Source of the DNA: Rhodococcus sp. IEGM 1379
Lineage (GTDB): Bacteria; Actinomycetota; Actinomycetes; Mycobacteriales; Mycobacteriaceae
Assembly (NCBI RefSeq): GCF_030056815.1
Contig: NZ_JASHKR010000011.1
Location: 1-64,000 of the forward strand
Reading direction: 5' to 3'
DNA: 64,000 nucleotides
Position 1 is the first letter of the stretch; every line of letters starts with the position of its first letter. The notes below the pieces were generated by a model. The model did not search any database. It saw only the letters and a list, made by a program, of their open reading frames with translations, and was not told the origin of the DNA. Both the position numbers and the translations under genes were made by a program. Below are positions 34,188-43,508 of this stretch, in pieces.

Positions 34188-35030
34188 TTAGTTGGTGGGC
34201 ATGCCGTAGTGGTCTGCGATCAGTTCCACTGTGCGCGCCTGGGCACGGCGCGAATATCCCTGAACAACCAACATCACCTCGTCGACACCGGTCTGTTCGT
34301 GGAGTTCCTCCAAGCCCTCCGCCACCTCGGCGGCGGTTCCGTGAAGTACCCGATCGGTGTATTCCTCGATGACAGCTCGCTCGTGCACGGTGGCTTGGAA
34401 GGCTTCCACTTCTTCGGGAGGGAGCAGTGCGAAGGACTTGCGTTGGAACATTCTCAGCATGGCCATGGCAGTGGAAGTAGATTGACGCCGCGCCTCAACC
34501 CGGTCCTCGTTAGCAACCGCACCAATGCTGACCAGGCTGTACGGTTCGTTCAGGGGTTGCGAGGGTTGAAAGTTCTCGCGGTAGATCCGCATGGCATTCA
34601 GGACGTCGGCACTGCCAAATTGCAGAGCGAAGGCGTACGGCCGACCCAGCCGTGCGGCAAGCTGCGCTGAATAGATCGAGGAACCCAGAATCCAGGTATC
34701 GGCGCTGGTCTCCGATCGTGGGACCCGGTTCTGCTCGGCTTGCCAGGGACCCGGTACTGCGGGGACGTTCCTGTAGGGGTGATCGTGCGGGAAGTCGTTT
34801 TCCAGGAACCCGAGTAGTTCTGCGACTTGCTCGGGAAATTCATTGTTCGCCGTGTGGTGACGGCGTAGGTCCGCGGCGGTTGCTCCGTCGGTGCCCGGAG
34901 CCCGCCCCAGACGGAGATCGATCCGTCCCGGGGCCAGTGCGTTGAGCATGCCGATTTGCTCGGCGACCACCAGGGGCACGTGGTTGGGCAGCATAATCCC
35001 GCCCGATCCGAGCCTGATGCGCTTAGGCGC
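34188..35030 (-). pseudogene. LLM-class flavin oxidoreductase, 5' end missing
   Basis: From ATG 34994 the 268 residues read [68 protein letters not shown] and [16 protein letters not shown]. This is the C-terminal four fifths of a luciferase-like protein. The frame is open just before the ATG and still matches the family ([11 protein letters not shown]), so the first 60-70 residues are gone. The stop codon of the next gene (35038) marks the junction. The product lacks the first barrel strands and is probably inactive. Confidence 0.65.
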
Positions 35031-35037
35031 TAGCCCG

Positions 35038-35670
35038 TCAGAGCGTCCATGCGCGGAGTTGGGTGCGGGCGGTCCCGTTGTTACCGAGGTGGTAGACAGC
35101 CACGCTGGTAGGGCGGACCGCGAAGGGCTCGAAGGGGGCCGCCTCGATCATCTTGAGGTCGTCGAGGGTAGCGAAGCCGAGCGTGAGGTGGGCGATGTAC
35201 TGGGTGCCGATCTGGTTGGGGACATAGTGTTCCACCCAGTCGAGCGTCGTCTGGTTGATGCCGGCGCCGTCCCCATCGGTGACGAAGGCCGCGGGCGTGC
35301 CACCGGACTCCACGTACGGGGATACGGCGGTGAGGAGTCGGGCCTGGAAGACCAGCACCGGTGGGCTTGGCTTCAACTGGAACACGGCACCTCCTTGCCC
35401 GCCCCATTCGACGTGCCGGATTGCGACGACGCGCAACGTCAACCCGGCGGTATCGGCGACGCCGACCGTGTCCTCGACGGAGCCGAGGACCTCGTCCAGA
35501 TCGGCGGTGCGCACGTAGCGCTGGAGCACGGTGATGTGGGGAACGTGGGTGTCGTCGAGGGCGAACCCGTCAGGGATGCTCTGGCGCAGTCGGGTGTTGA
35601 CCTCGCGGGCCCGGGCAAGGGTTGCGTCGTCGGGGCCCATGAGGATGTCGATGGCAGTGAGATCGCTCAT
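35038..35670 (-). CDS. 2H phosphoesterase (2'-5' RNA ligase / cyclic phosphodiesterase family)
   Basis: ATG 35670 gives 210 residues. The two H-x-T/S motifs of the 2H superfamily are visible: [11 protein letters not shown] near residue 45 and [13 protein letters not shown] near 165. These enzymes open 2',3'-cyclic phosphates or act on 2'-5' linkages in RNA or nucleotides. The real target here is unknown. The gene stands 49 bp downstream of a HAD phosphatase in the same direction. Confidence 0.75.
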   Translation of the reverse strand: MSDLTAIDILMGPDDATLARAREVNTRLRQSIPDGFALDDTHVPHITVLQRYVRTADLDEVLGSVEDTVGVADTAGLTLRVVAIRHVEWGGQGGAVFQLKPSPPVLVFQARLLTAVSPYVESGGTPAAFVTDGDGAGINQTTLDWVEHYVPNQIGTQYIAHLTLGFATLDDLKMIEAAPFEPFAVRPTSVAVYHLGNNGTARTQLRAWTL

Positions 35671-35719
35671 GCGGGTTCGCCTTCTCTGGGCCGACATGGG
35701 ATGCCGGGGTTTTGGTCGG

Positions 35720-36709
35720 CTAGAACACGGTGGTCCAGTCGTCCTTGACACTGACCACCGTCCAGCCGTTGTTTCTAGCCAACTCGAGAGCTTGCTCGGC
35801 GCCCGCGAGGTAGTCGAATTCGCGGTCGGAATCGTCGTGAAGCAGTAGGAGGCGTAGGGCGGTGCGGTTCGGTTGTTCGGAGAACTGCAGCATCGGAATG
35901 TCCCCGTTGCTGTTTCCTGCCGACAAGAGGGGCCGTCGGCCGGTTCGGTTCCAGATCCGTATCGGCTTTTCGGGACCGTCGTCGACCACGTCTGCCTCGG
36001 GTGTGCGGATGATACTTCCGTTGCTGCCGTTGTCCTTCCAGGCAAGGGATACGCCGCTTCCTATGACGCGTTGCCGCGGGATGCCGTACACGTCCTGGCT
36101 GATCGGGCGCATGAAGTCGCGTCCGCCGCCGGAGACGATGTAGTTGCGGAACCCGTTGGCGTCCAGATATTGCAGTAGTTCGATCATCGGTGCGTAACTG
36201 CACGTCAAGTAACTGCGGTCGAGGGTGGGATGCCGGGCGGTACGCAGAAACGTGTCGGCCTGGGCTTCGAATTCTTCGACGGTGACTTCGGCGAACCCGG
36301 CCAGTACGCCGGCGGCGAGCACTTTCAAGGTGGTGTCGTCGCCGCGGTAGTGCGCGGTGATCACGTTGTTCAACCACGCATAGTCTTTGGTGTAGGCGGC
36401 CTGCCAGGGTTGGCGTGTGCGGAGCTCCGGGTCGTGTTCGGCCATCTCGACGAGGCGTCGCAGGATGAAGTCGAGCTGGATCGGCATCGGCTTCTCGCAC
36501 CACAGGGTTCCGTCGTTGTCGAAGACCGCGATCCGATCGTCCGGTGGGACTTCGTCGGGACCTCCTTCGGCAGTCACCTGCTCGACGAAGCTCAGAACGG
36601 CTGCCTTGGTGGCGCCGTCCCGCCAGCTGGGGAGTGGAGTGTCGGCTGGTCCTGTGCTCTTCTCGTTGATGTCGGCGGTATGTGTACCGGTCTTGTGCGT
36701 TTCGGTCAC
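35720..36709 (-). CDS. HAD-superfamily phosphatase
   Basis: The 329-residue protein has HAD motif I (IAVFDNDGTLWCEKPM), motif II-type Ser in NYIVSGGGRDFMRP and motif IV in SAGNSNGDIPML. A helical cap lies between motifs I and II. It is a cytoplasmic Mg-dependent hydrolase, most likely of a small phosphate ester; phosphoserine phosphatase-like members are the closest in plan. It lies between the large sulfatase and the 2H phosphoesterase, all leftward, but a hairpin separates it from the sulfatase. Confidence 0.85.
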   Translation of the reverse strand: MTETHKTGTHTADINEKSTGPADTPLPSWRDGATKAAVLSFVEQVTAEGGPDEVPPDDRIAVFDNDGTLWCEKPMPIQLDFILRRLVEMAEHDPELRTRQPWQAAYTKDYAWLNNVITAHYRGDDTTLKVLAAGVLAGFAEVTVEEFEAQADTFLRTARHPTLDRSYLTCSYAPMIELLQYLDANGFRNYIVSGGGRDFMRPISQDVYGIPRQRVIGSGVSLAWKDNGSNGSIIRTPEADVVDDGPEKPIRIWNRTGRRPLLSAGNSNGDIPMLQFSEQPNRTALRLLLLHDDSDREFDYLAGAEQALELARNNGWTVVSVKDDWTTVF

Positions 36710-36758
36710 GTCGACTCCCTATGTTCGGTGGTGCATATGTGCGCGCTGCGATAGGGGC

Positions 36759-36792
36759 GGGGCTCTGCCGCGCGTCGGATCGGCAGAGCCCC
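36759..36792 (-). terminator. Hairpin between sulfatase and HAD genes
   Basis: GGGGCTCTGCCG pairs exactly with CGGCAGAGCCCC across a 10-base loop, 25 bp past the sulfatase stop at 36817. There is no clear T-run. Confidence 0.6.
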
Positions 36793-36816
36793 GATATCTC
36801 GATTGGGCCGCCGTTG

Positions 36817-39174
36817 CTATTCGCGTGAGAGCATGGCGACGGCTTCGCGTTCGAGGTCGACGTAGGGTTCGCCGCTGACGTCGATGGCTACTCGGTTCAG
36901 TGTGCCGCCGGTGAATGCCCACGGCGACGTACCCGAGTAGTCGTCGGTGACGGGTTCGCCGCTGTCTCGGCCGGCGTTGAGGCCTTCACCGGTCAGGCTG
37001 AATTTGCCGGGCTGGGTGCGGATTCTGCCCTCTCCGACTTTGCGGTCGCCGTGATAAAGACTGAGGACTCCGTGGGCGATTCCTGGCGGGTCCTCACTCT
37101 CTTTGTCGAAAGATGCGGCGAGTATGAGGTTTTCGCCGATCGGTAGGTCCTCGTCCGCGCTGATCTTCTGCTGCTCCATACCCAGAAAGTTGTAGACGTA
37201 CTGCAGTCTATTGTTCTTGACGTACAGCGAATGTCCTCCGAAACGCCCGCCGTGCGAGAAGAGCACTCCTGTTGCGCCTGGTTCGGGGATGTCGGCGACT
37301 GCTGCAATGGAATACGAGCGGTTTCGGATGTTCACCGCCACCGACTCGGGCACTTCGGCACCGCCAGGGCGGTAGATGTAGCGATTGCGTGGGGGCGCAA
37401 GCTGCGGGCGGGGAGTGGTGAGGATTTCGACGGCAGTGCGGTCGTCGAGCGGCAATGCTTGGTTCGCTCCTGCTTCGTGGAACCACATCCCGACCAACTC
37501 CGCGAGCCGGACCGGTTCGTCAGCGGCGCGGTCGTGGAGTTCGGAGCGATCCACATCGGTGTTGTAGAGCTCCCAGGTGTCCTCGGGAAAGTGGCCCCAT
37601 CCGCTGATGGCGGGGTGGGTGGTGACGGCTTTCCAGCCGTCGTGCCAGATCCCTCGGGTGCCGAGCATCGAGTAGAACTGGGTGCGCTTGGCGCTCGGAA
37701 TGTTTCCGGCGTCGAAGCTGTAGCGCATACTCACACCCTGGATCGGGTGCTGGGTGTAGCCCTTGACCGTCTCCGGAAGCTCGACGCCGAGGCAGTCGAG
37801 CAGTGTCGGGACCACGTCGATGGCATGGTGGTACTGATCGCGGATCTCGCCCCGCGCATCGATGCCGGCGGGCCACGAAATGACGCAGGGGTCGCAGGTT
37901 CCGCCGTTGAAGGAGTACCTCTTCCACATCTTGAACGGGGTGTTGAAGGCCATCGCCCACCCGTTGGGATAGTGGTTGTAGGTGTCGGTGCCGCCAAGTT
38001 CGTCGATCATCGCCAGGTTGTCGGCAAGATCGTCGGGGACACCGTTGGCGAATTTGTTTTCGTTGACTGATCCGTTAGGCCCGCCCTCACCGCTGGCGCC
38101 GTTGTCGGAGACCACGACGATGATGGTGTTGTCGAGTTGGTCGATCTCTTCGAGGTAGGCGAGGATGCGTCCGATCTGATCGTCGCAGTGAGAGAGGAAT
38201 CCTGCGTATACCTCGGCCATCCGAGCGAAAAGCTTCTGTTCGTCCGCGGACAGCGTGTCCCAGGGGCGTGTGTCGTCGAGGGGTGGGAACGGGTTGCCGT
38301 CGGGTCCGGTACGGGTCGTCGAGGTGCCGATCGGGTTGATCGGTGGAAGTTCCGTGTCGGGTGGGACGAGGCCCATTTCCTTTTGTCTGGCCAAGATCTC
38401 GTCTCGCATCGCTTCGTAGCCGGCGTCGAACCGGCCGGCGTACCGGTCGGCCCATTCGCGGGGCACCTGATGCGGTGCGTGAGCGCAACCCGGTGCGTAG
38501 TACAGGAATACGGGCCGGTCCGGAGCGATGGCCTTCACGTCGCCGAGATAGTCGAGTGCATGGTCGGTGATGTCGACGCCGAAGTGATAGCCCTCTTCGG
38601 GTGTCGCCGGTTGCTCGACGGGATGGTTGTCGTGGACCAGATCGGGATACCACTGGTTGGTCTCTGCGCCGAGGAAGCCGTAGAAGCGCTCGAAACCCCG
38701 GCCGACCGGCCAATTCCGTTTGGTGGACGCCAGATTCATTTCGTCCTCGGCGCACAGGTGCCATTTGCCGACCATCGCGGTGCTGAAGCCCTGCTCGACC
38801 AGAACCTCGGCGAGTGTGGCGCATTCCGGCGGGATGTGACCGTTCGCTCCGGGGAAGCCGACTGCCGCTTCACTGATGCAGGCCATGCCGTTGGTGGTGT
38901 GGTTGCGGCCGGTCAGCAGACACGAACGGGTCGGGGAACACAGCGCAGTGGTGTGCCATTGTCCGTATCGCAGCCCGTTGGCGGCGATCCGATCGATGTT
39001 CGGGGTTTCGATCGGTCCGCCGTAACAGCCGAGTGCGCCGAAACCCACGTCGTCGAGCACGATGTAGACGATGTTCGGCGCCCCTGGCTGCGCCTTCGGT
39101 TGCTCGTACGGGCCCCAGTCGGGGACCGAGTCACGAATGTCGAGATTGACGACGCCGTTGAATGCTTCGGCCAT
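36817..39174 (-). CDS. Type I sulfatase (arylsulfatase family), second copy
   Basis: ATG 39174 after AAGGAG gives 785 residues. Metal ligands are in VYIVLDDVGFGALG, the formylglycine Cys is C79 in LCSPTRSCLLTGR, followed by VGKWHLCAEDE, YYAPGCAHAPHQ and VVSDNGASGEGG. The C-terminal beta-rich domain ends with NRVAIDVSG. No signal peptide is seen. The plan is the same as in the sulfatase at 29471-31795, but the sequences differ throughout, so they are not a recent duplicate and may have different sulfate esters as substrates. Confidence 0.92.
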   Translation of the reverse strand: MAEAFNGVVNLDIRDSVPDWGPYEQPKAQPGAPNIVYIVLDDVGFGALGCYGGPIETPNIDRIAANGLRYGQWHTTALCSPTRSCLLTGRNHTTNGMACISEAAVGFPGANGHIPPECATLAEVLVEQGFSTAMVGKWHLCAEDEMNLASTKRNWPVGRGFERFYGFLGAETNQWYPDLVHDNHPVEQPATPEEGYHFGVDITDHALDYLGDVKAIAPDRPVFLYYAPGCAHAPHQVPREWADRYAGRFDAGYEAMRDEILARQKEMGLVPPDTELPPINPIGTSTTRTGPDGNPFPPLDDTRPWDTLSADEQKLFARMAEVYAGFLSHCDDQIGRILAYLEEIDQLDNTIIVVVSDNGASGEGGPNGSVNENKFANGVPDDLADNLAMIDELGGTDTYNHYPNGWAMAFNTPFKMWKRYSFNGGTCDPCVISWPAGIDARGEIRDQYHHAIDVVPTLLDCLGVELPETVKGYTQHPIQGVSMRYSFDAGNIPSAKRTQFYSMLGTRGIWHDGWKAVTTHPAISGWGHFPEDTWELYNTDVDRSELHDRAADEPVRLAELVGMWFHEAGANQALPLDDRTAVEILTTPRPQLAPPRNRYIYRPGGAEVPESVAVNIRNRSYSIAAVADIPEPGATGVLFSHGGRFGGHSLYVKNNRLQYVYNFLGMEQQKISADEDLPIGENLILAASFDKESEDPPGIAHGVLSLYHGDRKVGEGRIRTQPGKFSLTGEGLNAGRDSGEPVTDDYSGTSPWAFTGGTLNRVAIDVSGEPYVDLEREAVAMLSRE

Positions 39175-39324
39175 CACAGGGCTCCTTAGAGGTGGTCTCG
39201 CTTCCAGCCTGGGTGGAGGTTGGTGTAGTCGCATCCCCCGAAACGGGTGACCAACCGGTGATCACCGGCGTTGAATGGAAGTCACGCGTGATTACAGAAC
39301 CCCCATCTCCGCTCCGAGAAAAGA

Positions 39325-39520
39325 GTGCACATGCGCGACGAATTCCGCATCGCCCGCTTCGTGTCGGAGGCACTCGCCGAAGCCTTCCCCGAACCCGACC
39401 AAACCGCCATGCCCGACCAGACTCTGTTCTACGGCGGCGTCACCAATCAACACTCCCTCGACCAAGAGGCCCAGGTCCGCAGCTCGACTGACATCCCAGG
39501 CCCCGGAATCGAACACACCC
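39325..39520 (+). pseudogene. Possible 5' gene fragment of unknown function
   Basis: From GTG 39325 the frame reads MRDEFRIARFVSEALAEAFP and LFYGGVTNQHSLDQ with good codon choice. Coding quality vanishes about where the DUF202 gene begins. It may be a remnant or a short gene whose end I cannot place. A GAGAAAAGAG stretch precedes the start. Confidence 0.3.
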
Positions 39521-39868
39521 ATGAACCGCAATATCTTCGGCGACACCCGAGCCAACACAGGAAGCACCGCCCGCGACCACCTCGCGAACGAGCGCACCTA
39601 CCTTGCGTGGCACCGGACCGGCATCAGCGTGGCCGCTCTCGGCGTCGCGGTCGCGAAATTCGCCCCGAACCGCGGAGCCCACGCCGTGGCCGCCGGGCTG
39701 ATCCTGATCGGCGCCGGACTGATGGTCTCCACGTACGGAACCTTCCGGTACCGCGCCATCAGCCGCCAACTCGACACCGGAGTCTTCGCCCCCGCGACCT
39801 TCGCCGCCATCGCCACCGCTACCGTCGTGACTCTCTTCGCACTTCTCGCCGTGGCCCTACTCCTGTGA
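39521..39868 (+). CDS. DUF202/YidH-type small membrane protein
   Basis: The 115-residue protein starts MNRNIFGDTRANTGS and has the family hallmark ARDHLANERTYLAWHRTGIS, followed by three hydrophobic helices, with the Arg-rich STYGTFRYRAISRQ loop between helices two and three. DUF202 proteins are found with oxidative-stress, Vtc or membrane-remodelling genes; their biochemical role is not settled. It is followed by another membrane protein 152 bp downstream. Confidence 0.8.
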   Translation: MNRNIFGDTRANTGSTARDHLANERTYLAWHRTGISVAALGVAVAKFAPNRGAHAVAAGLILIGAGLMVSTYGTFRYRAISRQLDTGVFAPATFAAIATATVVTLFALLAVALLL

Positions 39869-40020
39869 AAACCCATTCGGATCAGATGACGACGCTTCGG
39901 ATCAGACCGACGGTACGTACCCGCAGCGGCCCGCTCCCACGGTTCCTCCGCTCGCCGTGCGTGCGTCGGCATCGAGAGGTCGCGGTAGTGCGCCAGCTCG
40001 ACATCGGCGGTGATTGACCC

Positions 40021-40674
40021 ATGGCAGACACACATGGTGAGCCCCAGTTCCGCCGGCTGCGGACCCCGCGGGCGGCGGCGGTCGCCGGTATCATCTTCGG
40101 TACGCTCTTCGCTACCAGCATTGTGCTGCTGGGAACCTCGCTCCCCGCCACAGCCTCGGAGCCCTGGGTACGCAGTGGATCGAAAATCACCACCGCCCTG
40201 CTGCTGACCCCTATCGCGGGCATCGCGTTCTTGTGGTTCATCGGTGTCCTGCGCGACCGGTTCGGGAACCTCGAGGACCGATTCTTCGCGACCGTCTTCC
40301 TGGGCAGTGGGCTGCTGTTCCTGGCCATGACCTTCGTCTCGATGGCGATCGCGGGCGCGCTCTACGCCGTATCCCGGCACTCGACCGGTTCCCAGGACGA
40401 GATCATCTACTTCGGGCGGGAAGTGATGCTGCACGTCAACAACGTCTACGCGATACGCATGGCCGCAGTGTTCATGATCTCGCTGGGCACGATCTGGTTA
40501 CGCACCGGGCTGATGCCGCGATGGTTGGTCATCGGCACCTACCTGCTCGCGCTGATCCTGTTGGTGATCGTCAGTTTCAGTATCTGGGTGGCGCTGGTCT
40601 TCCCAGGCTGGGTGGTGGTGATCAGCGTGTACATCCTCACCACGGATCTACACCACTCGAAGGACCAGAGCTGA
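40021..40674 (+). CDS. Integral membrane protein, unknown function
   Basis: The 217-residue protein has about five to six membrane segments, including AAVAGIIFGTLFATSIVLLG, ALLLTPIAGIAFLWFIGVL, FLAMTFVSMAIAGALYAVS, and two at the C-terminus (WLVIGTYLLALILLVIVSF, IWVALVFPGWVVVISVYIL). The loop after the third segment is charged. I recognise the general plan of actinobacterial small-membrane proteins but no specific family. It may be coexpressed with the DUF202 gene. Confidence 0.7.
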   Translation: MADTHGEPQFRRLRTPRAAAVAGIIFGTLFATSIVLLGTSLPATASEPWVRSGSKITTALLLTPIAGIAFLWFIGVLRDRFGNLEDRFFATVFLGSGLLFLAMTFVSMAIAGALYAVSRHSTGSQDEIIYFGREVMLHVNNVYAIRMAAVFMISLGTIWLRTGLMPRWLVIGTYLLALILLVIVSFSIWVALVFPGWVVVISVYILTTDLHHSKDQS

Positions 40675-40732
40675 GATCGTGGCGGCAGCCCGACGTGTGG
40701 CAGATCTGGATCGCAGAAGAGGTGTCCGCCTG

Positions 40733-41140
40733 CTAATACGCCTGAAACAACCATTGCGTGTGGGATACGGTCCGATTCTTCCCGGGACTTCGAGGACCTT
40801 CGATCGGCTGCCGCGGTTGTAGCCAGATCTGAAATCCCTGGGGTGAGAGGTCGTTCGCCTTGATCTCCACGGAGACGGTGGTTTCGTGATCGACGACGTC
40901 GAACCGTGGAACATCGGTTATCGGAACGGGAGGATTCTGTAGGTATATTCGCAACGGAACCAGGACGAAGACGGTGTTGACCGAGGCCAGCGGCTCGCGC
41001 ACGTGCTCGGCGAGACTGACACCTCTTCCGGATGACGATGTCGACGAAGCCGTCGCGAGCATCCTCGTCTTCGGCGGCTAACGCCACCAAACGATGACAG
41101 AGCCCCGCCGCAAACTCCACAGTGCAGGTCAGATCTGTTC
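40733..41140 (-). pseudogene. Frameshifted remnant of an unrecognised gene
   Basis: Two frames on the minus strand have coding character in succession. CTVEFAAGLCHRLVALAAED and DGFVDIVIRKR appear upstream. A shifted frame then reads VSLAEHVREPLASVNTVFVL and FDVVDHETTVSVEIKANDLS, running to the stop at 40733. This suggests one gene with a frameshift near 41030. I recognise no family. Confidence 0.3.
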
Positions 41141-41194
41141 TGATCTGTCGAGAATCTCTGTCGGATTGCTGAGAGCCGCGAGGTTTTCGACGGT

Positions 41195-41329
41195 TCATGA
41201 TCGGTTTCCGGCGCCTGCAACCGTCGTCAACACCTGTTCCTTCGCCAACCGGACCAACTCCGCTGCAGCGGCGGCTTCCGCCGACGGCGGCTCGGTCTTC
41301 TTCTTCGTCACATCTTCCAGTGTCGTCAT
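41195..41329 (-). pseudogene. Short N-terminal peptide with strong ribosome site, possibly IS256-type transposase start
   Basis: ATG 41329 follows GGGAGG and gives 44 residues, including EPPSAEAAAAAELVRLAKEQ. This resembles the first residues of IS256-family transposases. A TGA follows soon after and no catalytic core is present. It may be a remnant cut by deletion. The family guess rests on a short stretch and is weak. Confidence 0.35.
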
Positions 41330-41441
41330 CACGGCACCTCCCTCGCTGAGCATTCACTCAGCTTGTCGGGCCGAAACACCGATCTAGAGACAGTCCCGTC
41401 CCTCAGAGTGCGGTTCGGTTACAGGTGATCTGATCGTCGGC

Positions 41442-41459
41442 GATCGGCGATCGCCGATC
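41442..41459. repeat. 18-bp perfect palindrome beside the rep gene
   Basis: GATCGGCGATCGCCGATC is its own reverse complement and ends 16 bp past the stop of the Rep-like gene. The flanks (TGATCGTCGGC) partly repeat it. It could be an operator, a replication-related site or the core of a terminator lacking a T-run. Confidence 0.5.
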
Positions 41460-41474
41460 AGGTTGCCTGAATGC

Positions 41475-42755
41475 TCACGCACATGTTCGTGAGAACTGGT
41501 CACGTGATCGCTGCACGATCGAAGTGCGGGTAGCGGCGTCTGCGATTTGAGCGTCTCGTTCGCAGGCTTGTCGTCGACGTGCGGCCTGTTCCGCCAGGCG
41601 AGCTCGATCGTTCTCACAGGCGTATTCGGCTGGGGAGGGCTTCGAGAAGTCGATCTGCAACAACTTCCACCGCAGGAACGCGGCGGGGCGTGTGAGATGC
41701 GCAGGCCATACCCAACCGCGGGTTTGGGTGTCTTTGGTCAGTTCACGGGCGATGTCTCGGCCTGTCCATTGGGTGGTGTCGATTCCGGCCTGTTCGAGGA
41801 TGTCGCAGATCGCGCCGATGTGGCCGGCTGTTTTCAAAGCAGGTGCGTGAGCGACCAACTGCCCGGCTGCGCGTTGCAGTTCGATCGGCCGAGGTGTGGT
41901 TGTTGTTGGGTGGATTATCTTGCCCGCGTGCGCTTGTGCGCGCGTTGGTGAGAACTTTCTAACAAGAGATTGAAGTACAAATCCCCCAGAGGGGGATAGG
42001 GGGCCACGGGCGTCTGACTGTGGAGAAAGTTGTGTAGCGGTTCGGGCGCGGTGTGCAGCGGTGCGCAGCGTCGCGCGGGAAGATCTTTCGCGCTTCTTGG
42101 CGGGCGCGGTGGTGGCGGTGACGACGGAGCGGGGTGAAGTCAGGGCCCAGACGGACGCTGCGCGGAATTGGCGGTGGCCGTGGTGTGCTTCTGCAGCCAT
42201 CGATTCGATCTTGCGGAGGTAGCGGCCACGCACAAGTTCTGTGGCGACTCCGAGGACGGCGAGGACACGGCGGGCGCGTTTGACTGCGGTGATGCTCACT
42301 CCTGCACTGGCGGCGATGGTTTCGCGGGATGCGGTGATGCCGCGGCCGGTTTTTCCTTCGGCGAAGCTGGCGTGGGTGACGGCAACGGCGAAAGCGGTTT
42401 CGGTGCTGACGGCGTTGGTTTTGCAGAGTTGGGTGCCGGTGGGGGAGTTGAGGAGTGTGCGGACCTGGTGTTGCCATTGGGCGCGACCGGACCAGATGGG
42501 TGTTCGGGCATATGTGCCTGTTTCGACGGGGAGGGCCCAGGAGTTGCCGCGTTGGTTGCTTGTTGAATTGAGTGTTTCTATGCGGGCGACGTTTTCGGTG
42601 GCCTCACGGACAGCTCGATTCCATTCGTCGTCAGCCGCCGTTGAATGGGCGGGTGATGCGGAGTTGCCGTCGATTCGGGATGTGTCGGTGGTGTGGTGTT
42701 GTGGAAGTGTTGCTGCTGGTTCAGGGCGTGCGATACCCTGAGACGTACCTGTCAT
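41475..42755 (-). CDS. Plasmid replication-initiator-like protein with HTH
   Basis: The 426-residue protein is polar and Ala/Arg/Thr-rich. Near residue 145 it has ITASRETIAASAGVSITAVK followed by RARRVLAVLGVATELVRGRY, a clear helix-turn-helix. The C-terminal part, from about residue 285, has a further ordered domain (AGHIGAICDILEQAGIDTTQ, WVWPAHLTRPAAFLRWKLLQ). This plan fits helix-turn-helix Rep proteins of actinobacterial plasmids and ICEs. It lies at the end of the small-protein operon with a palindrome downstream. The Rep assignment is inferred, since no biochemical motif proves it. Confidence 0.6.
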   Translation of the reverse strand: MTGTSQGIARPEPAATLPQHHTTDTSRIDGNSASPAHSTAADDEWNRAVREATENVARIETLNSTSNQRGNSWALPVETGTYARTPIWSGRAQWQHQVRTLLNSPTGTQLCKTNAVSTETAFAVAVTHASFAEGKTGRGITASRETIAASAGVSITAVKRARRVLAVLGVATELVRGRYLRKIESMAAEAHHGHRQFRAASVWALTSPRSVVTATTAPAKKRERSSRATLRTAAHRARTATQLSPQSDARGPLSPSGGFVLQSLVRKFSPTRAQAHAGKIIHPTTTTPRPIELQRAAGQLVAHAPALKTAGHIGAICDILEQAGIDTTQWTGRDIARELTKDTQTRGWVWPAHLTRPAAFLRWKLLQIDFSKPSPAEYACENDRARLAEQAARRRQACERDAQIADAATRTSIVQRSRDQFSRTCA

Positions 42756-42881
42756 CAGGTAAGTCCCTTCATGTGAGTGAAGAAGATGCAGTACCGAAGT
42801 CGGAGCGGTTACTTCGTCTTCGGGCAGTGACGAGGAGAGCCCGGCAAGGCTCTTTGTTGATTCGGCGAATCGTGTTTACGG

Positions 42882-42897
42882 ACCCCCGCAAGGGGGT
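42882..42897. terminator. Short GC hairpin with T-run
   Basis: ACCCCCGCAAGGGGGT followed by TTCGTC is a compact terminator-like hairpin read rightwards, about 130 bp upstream of the rep start. On the other strand it lies in the rep leader and could act as an attenuator. The stretch 42906-43178 has no other feature. Confidence 0.5.
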
Positions 42898-43178
42898 TTC
42901 GTCGTTTCTGCACTGCTGCGTGTATTAAGTTGGGTGTCAAGGTCTTTCAGTAATAGGTGCTTGGTAGCGGACTATGCCTTTCGTCAGGTGTCAGGCCCGG
43001 AGCTCTGCGTTGAGGCGCGTAGGAACACCGCACCTGGTGGCGGGAGCTAGGCGCCATCGAATGCCGGATCCCGAACGCAGAACACGGTTGCGTAGGCGTC
43101 AGGAATGAGCGGTGCGCAGCGAAAACGCCGTTCCTGCAACACCAGCCACCCCGAGCATGCACGCTAGAACGAGCGCAA

Positions 43179-43508
43179 TCACTGCCGACCGAGCCGGTCC
43201 GGGATGTCGAGATCGAGAAGACCACGCAGCGCAATCGCAACCTCGTGAATCTGATCGACCGACGCAGTCTCCGGGTCGCTGGCCACGAGATCGGCGACGT
43301 CGACGAGGCTCTCTCGCAGCCCCACTGACAGATGTCGGGGTCTGGCGAGTGCGTCGACGGTCTCGCGGACGATTGTTTCGGCGAGTTGTCGTACTTCTGC
43401 GGCCTCGGCGACGGTGGGTGTGTCGAGCCCAATTTCTTTCAGGATGGAGTGGGCTGCGGTAGTGATCATGGATTCGACTAGTGGTGATGGGTGTGTCGGT
43501 GTGGTCAT
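43179..43508 (-). CDS. Small plasmid protein, unknown function
   Basis: ATG 43508 overlaps the stop of the next gene upstream (ATGA) and gives 109 residues. It is helical and acidic: SILKEIGLDTPTVAEAAEVR, QLAETIVRETVDALARPRHL, and ASDPETASVDQIHEVAIALR. No motif is recognised. It is the last gene of a leftward run of five genes with 4-bp overlaps, which are clearly one operon. Confidence 0.65.
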   Translation of the reverse strand: MTTPTHPSPLVESMITTAAHSILKEIGLDTPTVAEAAEVRQLAETIVRETVDALARPRHLSVGLRESLVDVADLVASDPETASVDQIHEVAIALRGLLDLDIPDRLGRQ

